From: Hyaloscypha bicolor E
Taxonomy: Eukaryota > Ascomycota > Leotiomycetes > Helotiales > Hyaloscyphaceae
Assembly: GCF_002865645.1 (NCBI RefSeq)
Contig: NW_020194691.1
Location: 930,001-994,000 of the forward strand
DNA length: 64,000 nt
Reading direction: 5' to 3'
The stretch's first letter is position 1. The number at the start of each line of letters is the position of its first letter. Below, one piece after another: positions 12,356-24,371 of the stretch. Made by a program: the position numbers and the translations under genes. A model generated the notes under the pieces. The model saw nothing but the letters and a program-made list of their open reading frames with translations. It ran no database searches and was not told where the DNA came from.

Positions 12356-15300
12356 AAATACTAAAGGAGATATTTAAAGGCCCCTAAAAAACTTTTATAT
12401 CTCTCTAAAGCCTTTCTAGCTTCGAATTAGTTAGAGTTTTTATTATTATAATATATTATTAAAATTACGGAGCCTTTTATCTAATAATATAATTAATATT
12501 ATATTTGAACTTTATATATTTATACTTGGAATTCTCGGTATTATTCTAATATAGGTAATATAGAGATAAATAAGTCGGGCTAGAAGATTTATATAAGCTA
12601 AAAGTATATATATTAATTTATTTCTTAGATATTATTATAAAATTCTTTAGCTAATTTTATTTAGTTAATTATTTCGAACTTATTTATAAATATATTTAAT
12701 AGACGGCAATTAGGCCTAACTACTTACAGAATTATAGACCTAATACTAGAGAAATCTTAGACAAAATATATTCCGCCTTTAAATAATCTCAAAATAAAGT
12801 AATAGTTATAAAAATAATTGAATCTTAAATACTTAAAAATAGTTATATTATTTATAGTAAACTAATATTTATATTTTCTAAATAAATAAAGAATATATAT
12901 TTATTCTATAATAGAGCCGGATATAATATACTAGATATTATAGTATCTCTAGTAATAGTTAGCCTTTATATCTAAGGCTTTATAAGAAATTATAATATAA
13001 ATATTATAAGATATATAGAGCTATTTTATACTAAACTAAAATTAGTAGCCGAGATACTAATCCGTATAATAACCTTACTTAATTTTGCCTACTATAGTAC
13101 TATAAGGCTAATAATAATCTCCTATATAATAGTAAGGCCTTAGAGCTCGGATAAGACTTTTTTAGAAGTATTAGAGATAGTATAAGCTTAGTAGTAAAGC
13201 TATAGTAAAGGAATACAATTATACTATAAAAGAAGACTCTTTATAAATCAGATATAAAAGTAATAATATAAATATAATTTTCTAGTAAAGAGAGTTTAGG
13301 ATATCTAGAAATAGCTATAAAATATAACTTATAAAAAATTATAAGAAATATTAAGATATATATAGATTTTAAGATACTTTAAGTTAAAGTATTTATTTAT
13401 TTTTTAATATACCGGTTTTTTTAATATATAGAAATAGATATTATATTAATTAATTCTAATAAAGCTAACTAATTAATTAAATATAGACTATAGGGTAAGC
13501 TGAGTTTAAGAAAGTCCCAAAAATTATTTATATACTAAGATATTTTCTCTAGTATTATTATAATAGCTTCTATTTTCTAAATTAGCTTCTAAGCTACTAA
13601 AATAGAATATACTACTAATAAGGCTATTAACTATCTATAATAACTGCTATATTAAATTAGACTAAAATAGTAGGCCTAATTAAGATTATATTCTAAATAT
13701 TAGAAATATTAATAAGATATCTATAAGTTTAGTTTTAAAACTCTTATATAAAGAAATTAAGGTAATTGCCTCGAGTAAAGGAATTATTATAGAAGGAATT
13801 ACTATAAATACTATTAAAATAGTTAGTATAGATAGTAAATAGAAGGAATGGTTTTTATTAAACAAGCTATAATTAATTTTAGAAAATTAAATAAAGTTAA
13901 GTAAGAAAGAAATTAGTTTCTTTACTTATTTTTAAATATTTAAATTTTTTTTATTATTTACTAATTCTTAATAAAGTAATATCTTAGGAAATATCTTTTA
14001 CCCTACTTACTAAAGGCAAGCCTCGAAAGTAAAGTTCTAGAGATCCGAGTTTAAGTAATAGAAAGTTAAATGGTTTTGAATTTAGAATAATTATTTTCAA
14101 GTAATAATAATATATTAGTATAGAATTAATTAGCTTATCTAAGAAAGACAAAGAATATAACTATATATATATAAAATACTATAAAACCAAAATAGTACCT
14201 TTATATAACCTTATATATAATATAACTTTAAAGTAAGCTTTTTTTTACTAAATAGAGCTTAATATAATTATTACTTAGATTAACCTTATTAATCCAGCTA
14301 TTTTAATCTTCTAAATATCCTGCCTATCTAACCCAATATTAGGTAACTATTTTCTTATATTTGCTCTATCTAATTAAAATAACTCGATTATCTATAACTC
14401 GCTTAATTATAAACTTATTATATTTAAGAACTATAGCAGATAGCTTAGATATTTAAATATCTTATTTACTAAATAAAGGATATTCTGAATCTTAATAAGA
14501 AGTAAATATACCTTATATAGAGTTATTACCAAGTCTATTATTAGCCTTACTAATCCGAGAATTAAGTAGCTTCTTACTATTAAAAGTATTTTTTAGATCT
14601 AGTCTATAATAAGCAAACCGTATATAAATTAAATAAGTAATCTTAAGTTACTTGAATTTAATAAGTTACTAGTAATAATAAAATCTTTATTAAGGTAATT
14701 ACGATTTTACTTAATAGCTATATCTTTATAGATTAGAATATTAGTTAAGTTTACTACTAGCCTCTCTATAAAAAGGGTATCTCTAATAATTAAAAGATTA
14801 AACTAATTAGTATTATTAGTTAAGGAAATAAAAGCTTCTATATTTTAGTTAGACTCAATTCTCTAAAAAATATTAGTATTATTAATATATATTAGAAGCT
14901 ATAGTAAAATTTATAGGAAAATCTCTAGGCTCTAAGGCTTGAGGTTTCTTCTAGTAAAGATTTATAAGGTCCTTTATCTCAATTATATTATAGTCTAATA
15001 TTATAGTATATATCCTATAAAAGCTTAATTTACTAGGGCTAGTAGTAAAGCTTTAATATAGTAATAAGACAATTATATTATTTCTAATAAGTAAGATAGC
15101 TAATTAAGAAAACAGGCTCGGGTTAATATTTTCAAATATATTAGAGTATAATAGCTAAACTAGTATATAGGTCTCGCTCTTAAACTCGTCTCTGGCCTAT
15201 TTAGTTAATAGTATTAAACTCCCCGAATCTACTAATAGAAAAGTTAATAAAGTAATTAAAGGTACTATTAATATAGACTTTAAATAATAAGTTAAAAGTA

Positions 15301-18300
15301 TTAATATTCTATATTTCTTCTAGTTATTATATTCTACTATTTAGTTAATAAATTCATAAATATATATTATATATTCTTTAATACTAATATCTGGGTCTTA
15401 CTTAAAAGTAGTTTTACCTATCTTATAATTACAGGATCTAGCGCCTATATTATCTACTAGCTTAGATCTTTTTAATACCTTAATAAATTTACTATAATAA
15501 ATATTCTAAAAATAGAATTTAATTTTTTAGATAGACTTAAAAGCGTTTTTATACTATAATAAGAAAATATCTGGATATCTGAGTAATTTAAAGTTATTTG
15601 GGCTTTATTTTTCGAGAATTATAAGATAGTTAGATAAATACTCTCTCTATAAAGTAAGATCGGGAAATGGTTATATTTATTCTACTATTAGTAGTACTAT
15701 ATTACCTTAATAAAAGAAATATATATTAACTAAGGCAAGTGCCCTACTATAAATAAACGGGTTATACTATACCAGAAAAGGTTTATAACTATTTAAGTAG
15801 GCCTAATAATAGTTTTTTTAGGCCTGGTTTCCTATAACTTATTTATTATAAAAGAAGTATAGTTTAGTAAAACTATTTCTTATTATAAAATACTTCTTAT
15901 AATAACTATATATATACTGCTATCTTTATAAAGCCGGTTTACTATTAATAGAGCTTATATTAGCTAGATTTATAATAAGAAGAATAATAAAGAAAGCTAT
16001 AATACTAACTTATATATCTTATATTTCTAATTTGTTATTAGATAAAAGCATTTTTTTAGGCTTTAAGCCAGAATAATATACTATTTTAGTATCTTATTAA
16101 TAGAAAATCATTAGATTATAGAAAACTACTTATCTTATATTACTATAAATAGAAGTAATAATAAATATATTATTTATTAAATAGTTATATTCTAATATTA
16201 GAGTATAAATACAGGAAAATAAAATCCGGTAATATCTAGTTAAATCAGACTTGCTATTTTTAAAGGAAAGCTCTTTTAGTTAGTATTTCTGGTATTTATA
16301 GAGCTTTTCTATAATAAGCTTTCTCTTTTATATCTATAATTCCTTTTACTAATTTTTTATTACTAAATCGTCTTTAGAGAATAAAGAAAGGTTTTCTAAC
16401 TTATTTTTAATAGCCTTAAATTCCGGGCTATTCTCGAGCTTATCTTACTTTTTAGTAAGGAAAAACTACTATAGTTTCAGATTACGGGATATAGTTAAGC
16501 CCCGAAATAGGTTACTAGAAAGGCTATATATTAGAGTACTAAAGTAGGCACTTTAACTATTAACTCTAGTATTATTTGAAGTATAATAATTATAATAGAT
16601 ATTCTCGTCTATATAATTCCTATACTTTATTCTTTAAATTAATAAATATAACTTGTCTATATATATTAGTTAGAAGCTAAATATTTCAAATTAGTATAGA
16701 TAAATATACTAATAAGCTAGAAACCTTTTATCCTGAAATTATAGATTATAGGTAATATAATATAAAAGAAGTAAAGGCCCAGATTCCTTAAATATCTATT
16801 ATATATACCGGCTATATTAACCTCTCTAGTACTTTTTTAAAAGAAAGATATATTAAGAATATTTGAATTCTATTCTAGTTAATATATCTTATTATCTAAT
16901 AATAGCTTAAAATTAAGAAATACCTCTATTATTTTATATATTCTAAAAGCGCTCTTTGAGACGAAAATAGTAAGATATATAAGAATTAAATTCCAAAATA
17001 ATAGTATAAATACTAATTCCTTATATAAGAAGTATTATAGTCTATTAAATTATTAGCCCTTAATTAGTTTTAATATCTTTTAGAAAAGTAAACCTTTTAT
17101 ATAAAGTATTAGTTATATCTTTTATATCTTATATAAACTATATAGTAAACTCTAGATCTTTATTCTTATTTCGAAATAGTTTAAACTTAATATTCTAATA
17201 AAAACTATTAGTTATAATATCTAGCTATTACTCGAGTACTAAAAACTAAAAGACTTATTTAATAGTAGAGGCCTTAACTAGAACTAGATTAGTAAGTAAA
17301 TTCTATATATTCTTCTACTCTTAATAATAAGAAGATATTTGCCTAAATCTCGCTCTAAAAATATATTCTAATTTCTGGCTTCAAATATATATTCTAATTA
17401 TATTACTAGAGTTAAGTTCCAAGATATTTAAAATAAATTATTATATTATATTTCCTTTTCTGCTTTTAATATACTATTTTAAGTATTTCTAATAAAGGGC
17501 CTTATATAAACTAAACTATATTAGTAATTAGAATCCGTACTTCCAAAGAAAAGAGATTATATATATTTCTAGTACTTATAATTAATTATTTATTAAGTTC
17601 TAGTAAATTACTATTTCTTAAACTACTAGAAAAATCCTTTAAGTATATAATAATTATACTTATATATACTATAGAATTACTAAAAGCCCCTTTAATATTA
17701 TATATTATATTTGTAATAAAATCTTATAATATTTTTATATTATATAAAGTAATAATAAGATATTTGAGCTTAAACTAGTTAAGTTTATATCTATTAAATA
17801 AAGAACTAAATATTAGAAATATCTTATTTTGAATTATAGGAACTTACTAGTTTTATATTACTAATATATAGTAGTATCTCTTTAAAGTATATAATTAGAG
17901 TATTTTTTTAATCTTTTCTCTAGTAATAAGAGTATCTTTATTTTTCTTAAAGCTATTTTTATAGGCTTTCTTAAAGAAATCTTTAAATAATTTATACTTT
18001 AATATTATAAAGAGTTATATAATAATAAAAGTAAAATAAAGAAATAAAAAGAAATAAAGTAATATAAAATATATAGTATTATCTAAAAAAATAAGATTAG
18101 AAATAGTCTAGTAATTAAGTTAGAAAGAAAGAATTCAGGTTATAAATAGAGATAAGAAGAGGGTTTATAGGAAATAGTAGCAAATCTCTTTCCTTAAATA
18201 AAACCTTTATATTCTATTACTATGGGTAATTACCTATAATATAATATAGATCTATTTTTATAAGGGTCTAGTTCGAGATCCTTAGAAGTCTATTTGGGCT

Positions 18301-18400
18301 CCCTAGGGATTATTGCCAAAACTTGACAAAAATGAAAATAAAAGGCTCTAGTCTATATCTAGTCTAATTAGAGATTAAATACGTAAGTGAGAAGTGGGTA
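12356..18400. other. Unassigned RIP-degraded sequence up to the gene boundary
   Basis: A+T-rich sequence. Slightly less degraded stretches (for example 12,700-13,300 and 15,000-16,600) still show G+C-bearing words, but no family could be assigned on either strand when read through stops. Base composition shifts to gene-like DNA between 18,300 and 18,400. Confidence 0.6.
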
Positions 18401-18449
18401 CTGCTCAGGGGCTGCTCAGGGACTGCTCAGGTTGCTCAGGCTACTCAGG
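18401..18449. repeat. GCTCAGG short tandem repeat at the block boundary
   Basis: Five copies of a GCTCAGG core (the last as ACTCAGG) at about 8-11 bp spacing lie exactly between the A+T-rich block and the first gene. The cytosines in CA are intact, so this repeat is outside the region affected by RIP. It may be a slippage product at a junction. Confidence 0.75.
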
Positions 18450-18483
18450 TGAGCTGGGTGAGGAGAGGGTGAGCCGAGGGTAA

Positions 18484-21400
18484 TTAGCGCCTGAGTAGAA
18501 GCGGCGAGCTTACTAACCGACCTTGGGACGAAGAAAAAAAAAGTTGTGCTCGACTACCATCGCGGCAAGTCGCGTCGATATCTGCTCCGGCATCGAGGAG
18601 AACCTTCATTGTCTCCACCTGGTCGTGAGCAATATGGAGCAACCCCCATTGTTTTTCATACGCTACCGTTTTAAGGTTCGCGCCAGCGGCAATCAATAGC
18701 TTTGCGATCTCAAGATTCCCTCTCCCCGCGGCCCTGAAGAGCGCAGTCACTCCGTTTGAGAGTGCTAGCTCGAGGGCGGCATTTTTCTCGAGGAGAACGC
18801 TGGCAAGGTCCTTATGGTTTAGGTCTGCTGCCGCGATGAGAGGAGTTTGAGCAAAGTCATCGCCCTCAACAAGTACGTCGATGTCTGCCCCCTTTTCAAG
18901 AAAAATGTCCAACACCTCTCGTTTGCCCGACATGGCGGCATGAACAATAGGCTTGTCATTGCCCGCGCCATCCACATCCGCTCCAAACTCTATAAGTAAA
19001 CGACACATTTCGGTATCTCCCGCGTTTGCGGCCTGGCCGAGAGCATACTTAGGGTATGTTGACTTCGATTTTGGGATGTTGGGATTCACACCGTAGTTTA
19101 AAAGAGCCCGGGCGCATTTCGGGAAGGAAGCTGAAGCTGTAGAACCAAAGATTGGATAGTCGAGCTCCTCGGTCACGGACACTTCGACGCTGCCTTTGTT
19201 CACACCAGCATCAATGAGTGATCGGACAACCTCATGCTGACCAAGCAATGCTGCCCACCAAAGTGCCGGCTTTTCCTCGCTGTCTTTGCTTTCTACAGAG
19301 GCGCCAGCTTCGACCAGCTTTTTGACTATGGCTGCATGGCCATATTTAGCAGCCACTACGATCGGTGGGCTGTTCTTCCAGTTGGTGTTGGGAGCAGCAA
19401 CATTCGCACCGTGTTTCAGAAGGATATCGACGGTCGAAATGTTGTTCCTCATAGCTGCGCAGTGAAGGGGTGGTGAGTATTCGGGCTGACCTGGCGAGTT
19501 GACTTCAGCACCGGCTTTTATGAGAGACTCCAGCATGCCATCGACACCAAAGAATGCCACCCGGGAAGTGAGAATGTCGGGGAGCTGGAGTGCTTTGAAC
19601 TCTGCCGTTGCATGGTTCAACAAGTCTTGTAGGATATCAAATTCCGCCGAGCGTGCTGCCGCAATCATTGCTTCCATATAGCCTGGTTGATCTATGCTCG
19701 ACGTTTGCATGATGGCTTGGACAACAGCCCTATGGCCATGGCGGGCAGCCTCAGAAAGTGCCATGACGACAATTTTATCTTCACATGGTTCCTGACCCTT
19801 GATGAGAGCAAGGGCCAGTTTCTCTAGCCCGAGTGACGCGATGATTGGTAAGGGTGACAAGAATGATCGGTCTGATCTGATGGATGAATTGGAGAAGTAC
19901 CAACTCGCCGCTGCCCAACGCTGAAGCGCCTTGTTGTCATGAAGGAAGCTGGAGATAGCCTTTGTTGTAGAAATATCGGGGGCTACCTCATAGCCCAAGC
20001 GATAGTGCTGTGGCCAAAATAGAATGGCGTAAGAAAGGAGATCTGAATGGCCTTCACAGATTGGTTCGGTGTTCGGCGAGGCATTACAAGCAGCCGCTAT
20101 GCGGTCTTGAACGCTAGGCAATGCAAGATAGCGAAGGCAGACATCGACAATATTTCTGTGGCTTTCCTCAGGGACATCCAAGAGGTACCACGGACGAGGA
20201 TCCTCGAGTGAGGTGTTTTCGTATGAGAAAATTTCCCTGGCGGATGGATGACTGAAATGGACTTCACCATTGTTCACGACAACCAAGGGCCCAAAACACT
20301 CGTTGATCTCTTCCATAAAGTCGAGATGAAATTCCAGTGTAGGTTCGTCTAATGCCTCGTCCATCGCGAGAGCCATCTCAAGCTCTCCAGGGGTCAGTGG
20401 TCGAAAAGGGCACAGCATCCACATTATAACCTTTTGAGCCCAACGTCGTCGATCCTCTGTCATCCCATTCAAGATCATCTCAAAGATGTCCCTCGGTTCA
20501 AGTGGAGAAAGCATTCGAACCTTTTGCTCCATCGCCCGTTGTGTCGTGAATCGAGTGCCCCGGAGCCATTCGATGATTAGACGACGCAGCTGAACGTCAT
20601 CGCCACAGGAAATGATGAGATTTCGAATGCCTGACTCGAAGGAACAGAGTTGGGGGCGATCTTGGAACAGTTCAGTCAAGCGTAGAAAGTTAGTCTTCTC
20701 GTCCAGCTGTGTTTTAGGCTCGTGTTCTCCGACATTGATTGAAGGAAACTCTATTAGGGTATCGCGAATATAATCATCATCAGTAGTGGTAATAACTACC
20801 TTGAAGTACTGTTCAGAGCGTGTAGGAAAACTTATAAGCTGGGACAGGAACCCGCGGCCCGACTCATCACACTGATCCAGGCCGTCGAGGATCCACGTCA
20901 CTCGCCCCGCGTTCCCCATGCAGACCCTAATCTTATCCAGGAAGATGAGTGCGTCTTTGTCCGTCCAGCAGTCGCTGAAGTCTGGCGGTTCCAGGTCTTC
21001 TACCAGACTTGATGGAGAGTCTCGGCATTGACTGAGGATTTGAGATATGAAGCTGTTTGCCATGGCTCCGATAGAATTGCGGCGTATGTCATATTTGTTG
21101 AATTTGAAGTAAAGAATTTCGAAGAGGCCGCTTCGACCATCTTCAACGACTTGCAAAGCGTACTCAGCCACCTGAGCAATTCTCGGCGAGCCATAGAGGT
21201 GTAGAAAGTAGTTGTGCCGATTGTTGCGCCATTCCTTGAAGACTGGATTCTCTCCTAGCCAGCTGAACGTATGTGGAACATCGCAAAGCGTTTTTAGAGG
21301 ATAGACTGGAACCGCCTGGGAGTCAATAACGGCAATGAATGGGGACATCCTGTCATTGCGCCAGGGAACTGCGTTGTATCTTCAGTCAGTAGCTCGACGA

Positions 21401-22670
21401 GTGGTACCAAAGTCGATATGTTCTGAAAGGTTCACATACAAGATGCAGCCCTCTTCATTCCTAGCGTATGAAGCCCATGGAAATCATCCTTCTCCTCGGG
21501 TTCGTGATTCAAATCCTTATGCGGTCTCTTGATTTCAATGATCACTTCAAAAGGAGTGCGGAATAATGTCGTGGACCCATCAAATACCTGGACACATCAG
21601 TATTCGTTGGCGTCAATTCAAACGTCGTGCTCTCACCTGCGCATTTATGGTTTGACTCTTTGAGATTCCATTGAAAATTGTCGCCCGAGTGGGCATTCTA
21701 GTCTGCAGGAAGGAGTCGTTCACAGCAATGATGGACTTCGTGAGAGACTTCGCATCTTGAACAGTACCCATTCCTTCAGCCCCACCAACCAGAAATCTGG
21801 CAATGTTGGTCTCCATATGCTGAAAACTATTGCTGAGGTGAGGACAGCCATAGAACATCTGCGGCAATTAGAAAGTCGATCTGGGGCATAGGGTATCGGG
21901 TTCATTACGATGACACGCGTCGAGCACCTGATATCTGCGTACTTGTTCCCATGATGGCCGGCTAGGAACAGTGCCTAGATTTTATCTCAATATTAGCGAA
22001 ACAAAATCAGGAAATCTTAGCATTATGGAACACTCACCTCCTTGACAATGATCCCTCCTACGTCGTGCCCAAAGAAGGCCAAGGGCAAGGGCTGTTCACA
22101 GCAAATCGATCAGTTTCCATGCTCCCATACGAAAGGGAGCCTCTGCAGCATCAGGAATGAGTGGTTTTAGCAATTTCCACTGACCCTCTCTTGTCCTTTC
22201 CTCAGTTCCGCTATTTTCTCCAGCAGTCTGAGTGCCTCTCCCTTAATAGCCATCCTCGTGTACAGCGACTTCGCCAGATCGTCTGTGTCCCAGCCATACC
22301 GGACAACTCTAGCCTCCCAATCTTTCGCAACAGCCAGATCCTTCAGCCAGGAGTCGGAGCCATCCTTCTTGCTGGCCCAGGACTCGTTGTTGCCGTAGAG
22401 TCCGTGGACTGCTACAATGCTATGGATCTGTCGGTCATGTGACACAGGGGAGATGGGTGGGGAAAGGAAACCTTACTCGAATTTATGTTCGGCGTCTGAG
22501 TATGAGTCTGTTGTCTCAACCTCAACCTTTGGCCATGGCAGGGGCTTCTCGCTCTCGGTTGTCGTCTCGGTTCCGACAGGCTTTTCCACAGCCTCAGGCG
22601 CAGCTGGTGCTTCTTGCCCCGGAGGAATCATCTCGACCTCGCAGTGGGTTCGTATCGTCGGTTCCAACAA
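18484..22670 (-). CDS. NLR-like protein: alpha/beta hydrolase-NACHT-ankyrin
   Basis: Seven exons fit frame and splice signals: 22477-22670, 22185-22419, 22038-22091, 21909-21974, 21637-21858, 21440-21587 and 18484-21368, giving 1,267 residues. An N-terminal alpha/beta-hydrolase domain starts IVAVHGLYG (about residue 66). Its nucleophile elbow reads GHDVGG (151-156), with Asp where lipases have Ser. A STAND/NACHT-type NTPase follows: LYGSPRIAQVAEY (364-376) occupies the P-loop place but lacks the GK[ST] core, while the Walker B-like TWILDGLDQ (464-472) is clear. From about residue 870 to 1,240 come ankyrin repeats. This layout is that of fungal NOD-like receptors, proposed sensors in non-self recognition. 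The last ~20 residues do not look like ankyrin and end beside the transposon block, so the C-terminus may be truncated. The start could also be Met14. The exon 1 donor and exon 2 acceptor are inferred from frame. Confidence 0.85.
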
Positions 22671-23126
22671 TCAACAGAAATAGGGACTGGCAATCGTCAT
22701 GGCAAGGTTATGGCAAGCGTGATATAGTATATGGCAGGGCGAGTGAAGTCTGAGTCTGAGATGATGAGACGCATTCTGAAGAGCCCATGTTGACAGCTGC
22801 GGCTGACGGCGCGTTAATCGTGCAGGTGCCGGGGGAGACATTCCACCAGGGACCCTTGTATTTTGAACGCTCCGCCCCCAAGCTTCCTTTTCAGGCGGCG
22901 AGACTCACTGGGCAGCGGCGCGGGGCGCACTCCCGCGGTTCGCATCCCAGTCATAGCATAAGTAGTGGCATCGGCTCTGAGTCACTTGAACAAACTCGGC
23001 CAGTCCAACACCTCGTTGGTTGGAACCGTTCTTTCGAACCTTTCCTAACACTGGAGAAGAGGGCATTGGGCTTGGAGAAAAATGAGCATAAAATGAGCAT
23101 GAATGATAGACAGTTGTTGTGCTTTG
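22671..23126. other. Intergenic region between two leftward genes
   Basis: Presumed promoter of the NLR-like gene and 3' region of the 311-residue gene. A TGAGTCA (AP-1/Gcn4-type) word lies at 22978-22984. No convincing ORF or RNA gene was seen. Confidence 0.5.
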
Positions 23127-24062
23127 CTATTCGATACCGATATCCACTTTCTGCCCACCCCCGCCAATCTTCCTCGTTTTCACTACTCCATCGACAAGAT
23201 TCATGACAGTGATATCTGAAATGGGCTCCAACTCCAGCTCTCCAAGCTTCAATTCCATCTCACTATACCTACAACTCGTGGAATCCAAAGTTGGATCGAA
23301 TAAGACAGGATCATCCGGCTTTGTGGTTCCAACAAGCCATTCCATTGACGTTCTCCAATCCGCCTTCGCCTTCAGCGAAACCACACATTGGAACGGCCCC
23401 TCGTCCCTCCTCTTCAGCAGAATAGCTGTCTTCATCGCAATCGGTACTCCCGTCTTCGTCTCCGGATTCTCCATCAGCGTCCACAAGACCGAGTTAGGCT
23501 GGCCATAATTACGCCCTCGGACATTGGACGAGCCCGTCACAGTCGTCGCATATTGCATCTCCCTGATCACCTCCCGTCCGACCTTCACTGCTACTCCTGT
23601 ATGCGCTCCTGGCATGCCTCCACCAGCGTGTATCTTGCTCTCAAGAGAGGCGATTTCTGTCTGTGTCGTTTGCGCAAAACTGAGTTGCCCATCGGGTGCG
23701 ATGGCATACACATCAGGGTCAGCGACGCCGGGAGCGCTGCCCGCAAATCTGAGCTCGATATCTACATGTGCGATACGCCTGGCCCGCTTGCGAGGATCGA
23801 ACCGGAATTGGAGCACCAGGAGTGTGCAGAAGGTTTCGCTCTCTGGTGAAAGGAGGCCATGGATAATGTCGACGAAAGAGCAGCGGATGTCGACAGCGCC
23901 TTGACGCTCAACCACGCGCTCACGCTGGTAGGGGTTCTTGGGGTCATTCTGGGTATGGTATCCGCTGCCCTGGTCGCCGGAAGGAGCAAGTTGGATGTTG
24001 AAGGCTGGAAGGTCGCCGTCCAGCTCTAATTCGTCGCCTGGATTAAGTAGAACGTCGTCCAT
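23127..24062 (-). CDS. Beta-rich protein of unknown function
   Basis: A single-exon frame of 311 residues with normal codon use, starting MDDVLLNPGDELELDG. I do not recognise a named family. The sequence is rich in alternating hydrophobic residues (for example FCTLLVLQFRFD, VDIELRFAG, CVVSLKAKADW), suggesting a beta-sandwich. There is no signal peptide, membrane segment or catalytic motif. It contains a glycine-rich loop (HAGGGMPGAHTG, about residues 147-158) and a conserved-looking ending KIGGGGQKVDIGIE. It lies head-to-head with the ankyrin-subtilase gene (309 bp between starts), so the two may share a promoter, and the NLR-like gene is on its other side. A role linked to those neighbours is only a guess from position. 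Confidence 0.75.
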   Translation of the reverse strand: MDDVLLNPGDELELDGDLPAFNIQLAPSGDQGSGYHTQNDPKNPYQRERVVERQGAVDIRCSFVDIIHGLLSPESETFCTLLVLQFRFDPRKRARRIAHVDIELRFAGSAPGVADPDVYAIAPDGQLSFAQTTQTEIASLESKIHAGGGMPGAHTGVAVKVGREVIREMQYATTVTGSSNVRGRNYGQPNSVLWTLMENPETKTGVPIAMKTAILLKRRDEGPFQCVVSLKAKADWRTSMEWLVGTTKPDDPVLFDPTLDSTSCRYSEMELKLGELELEPISDITVMNLVDGVVKTRKIGGGGQKVDIGIE

Positions 24063-24371
24063 ATTAAGTCTTCCGTCTCAAACTTCACTGTCCGGAGGAT
24101 ATGGAATCAGAGCTTCATTTCGAAAATCCGCTGTCGCAGTGATATGAGCTCGGGGCTTCGTTTTAGCGGGGCGCACGCGGAGTTACACTCTTTTCCAGGG
24201 AAATAGACTCCCTGTGTGCAGGGGACTCTGCAGCCACTGGGCTGGAAACATGCAAGGTTTGCACGGCAGGGGCGGCTGACCAACAGCGGTTGCCAGCCTG
24301 AGGCCGATACAAAATACGAAACCCTCCAACTCGTTCAACGCCCTACTGACTCTGGTTGAGATCCTCAGAAA
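24063..24371. promoter_or_regulatory. Divergent promoter region
   Basis: 309 bp separate two divergent start codons, the 311-residue gene to the left and the ankyrin-subtilase gene to the right. No specific factor site could be named with confidence. Confidence 0.45.

Larger units (their letters stand above)
1..18300. repeat. RIP-degraded A+T-rich transposon block
   Basis: The whole stretch is made of A and T runs with very few CpA or TpG dinucleotides and a great excess of TpA, which is the usual footprint of repeat-induced point mutation in Pezizomycotina. No reading frame of useful length exists except chance ones. Retroelement protein remnants can be read through many in-frame TAA/TAG codons, mostly where CAA/CAG would be expected. 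The composition changes abruptly to gene-like DNA at about 18,300-18,480. Such blocks are normally heterochromatic and gene-poor. The RIP reading is an inference from composition; dinucleotide indices were not computed. Confidence 0.93.

Noticed and set aside
14300..16600. Possible transposase or reverse-transcriptase remnant on the minus strand
   Set aside because: Reading through stops on both strands gave no ordered family motifs, so no element class is claimed.
22890..22960. GGTTCGCATCC, resembling a tRNA T-arm
   Set aside because: No acceptor, anticodon or D-arm could be folded around it; no tRNA or rRNA gene was found anywhere in the window.
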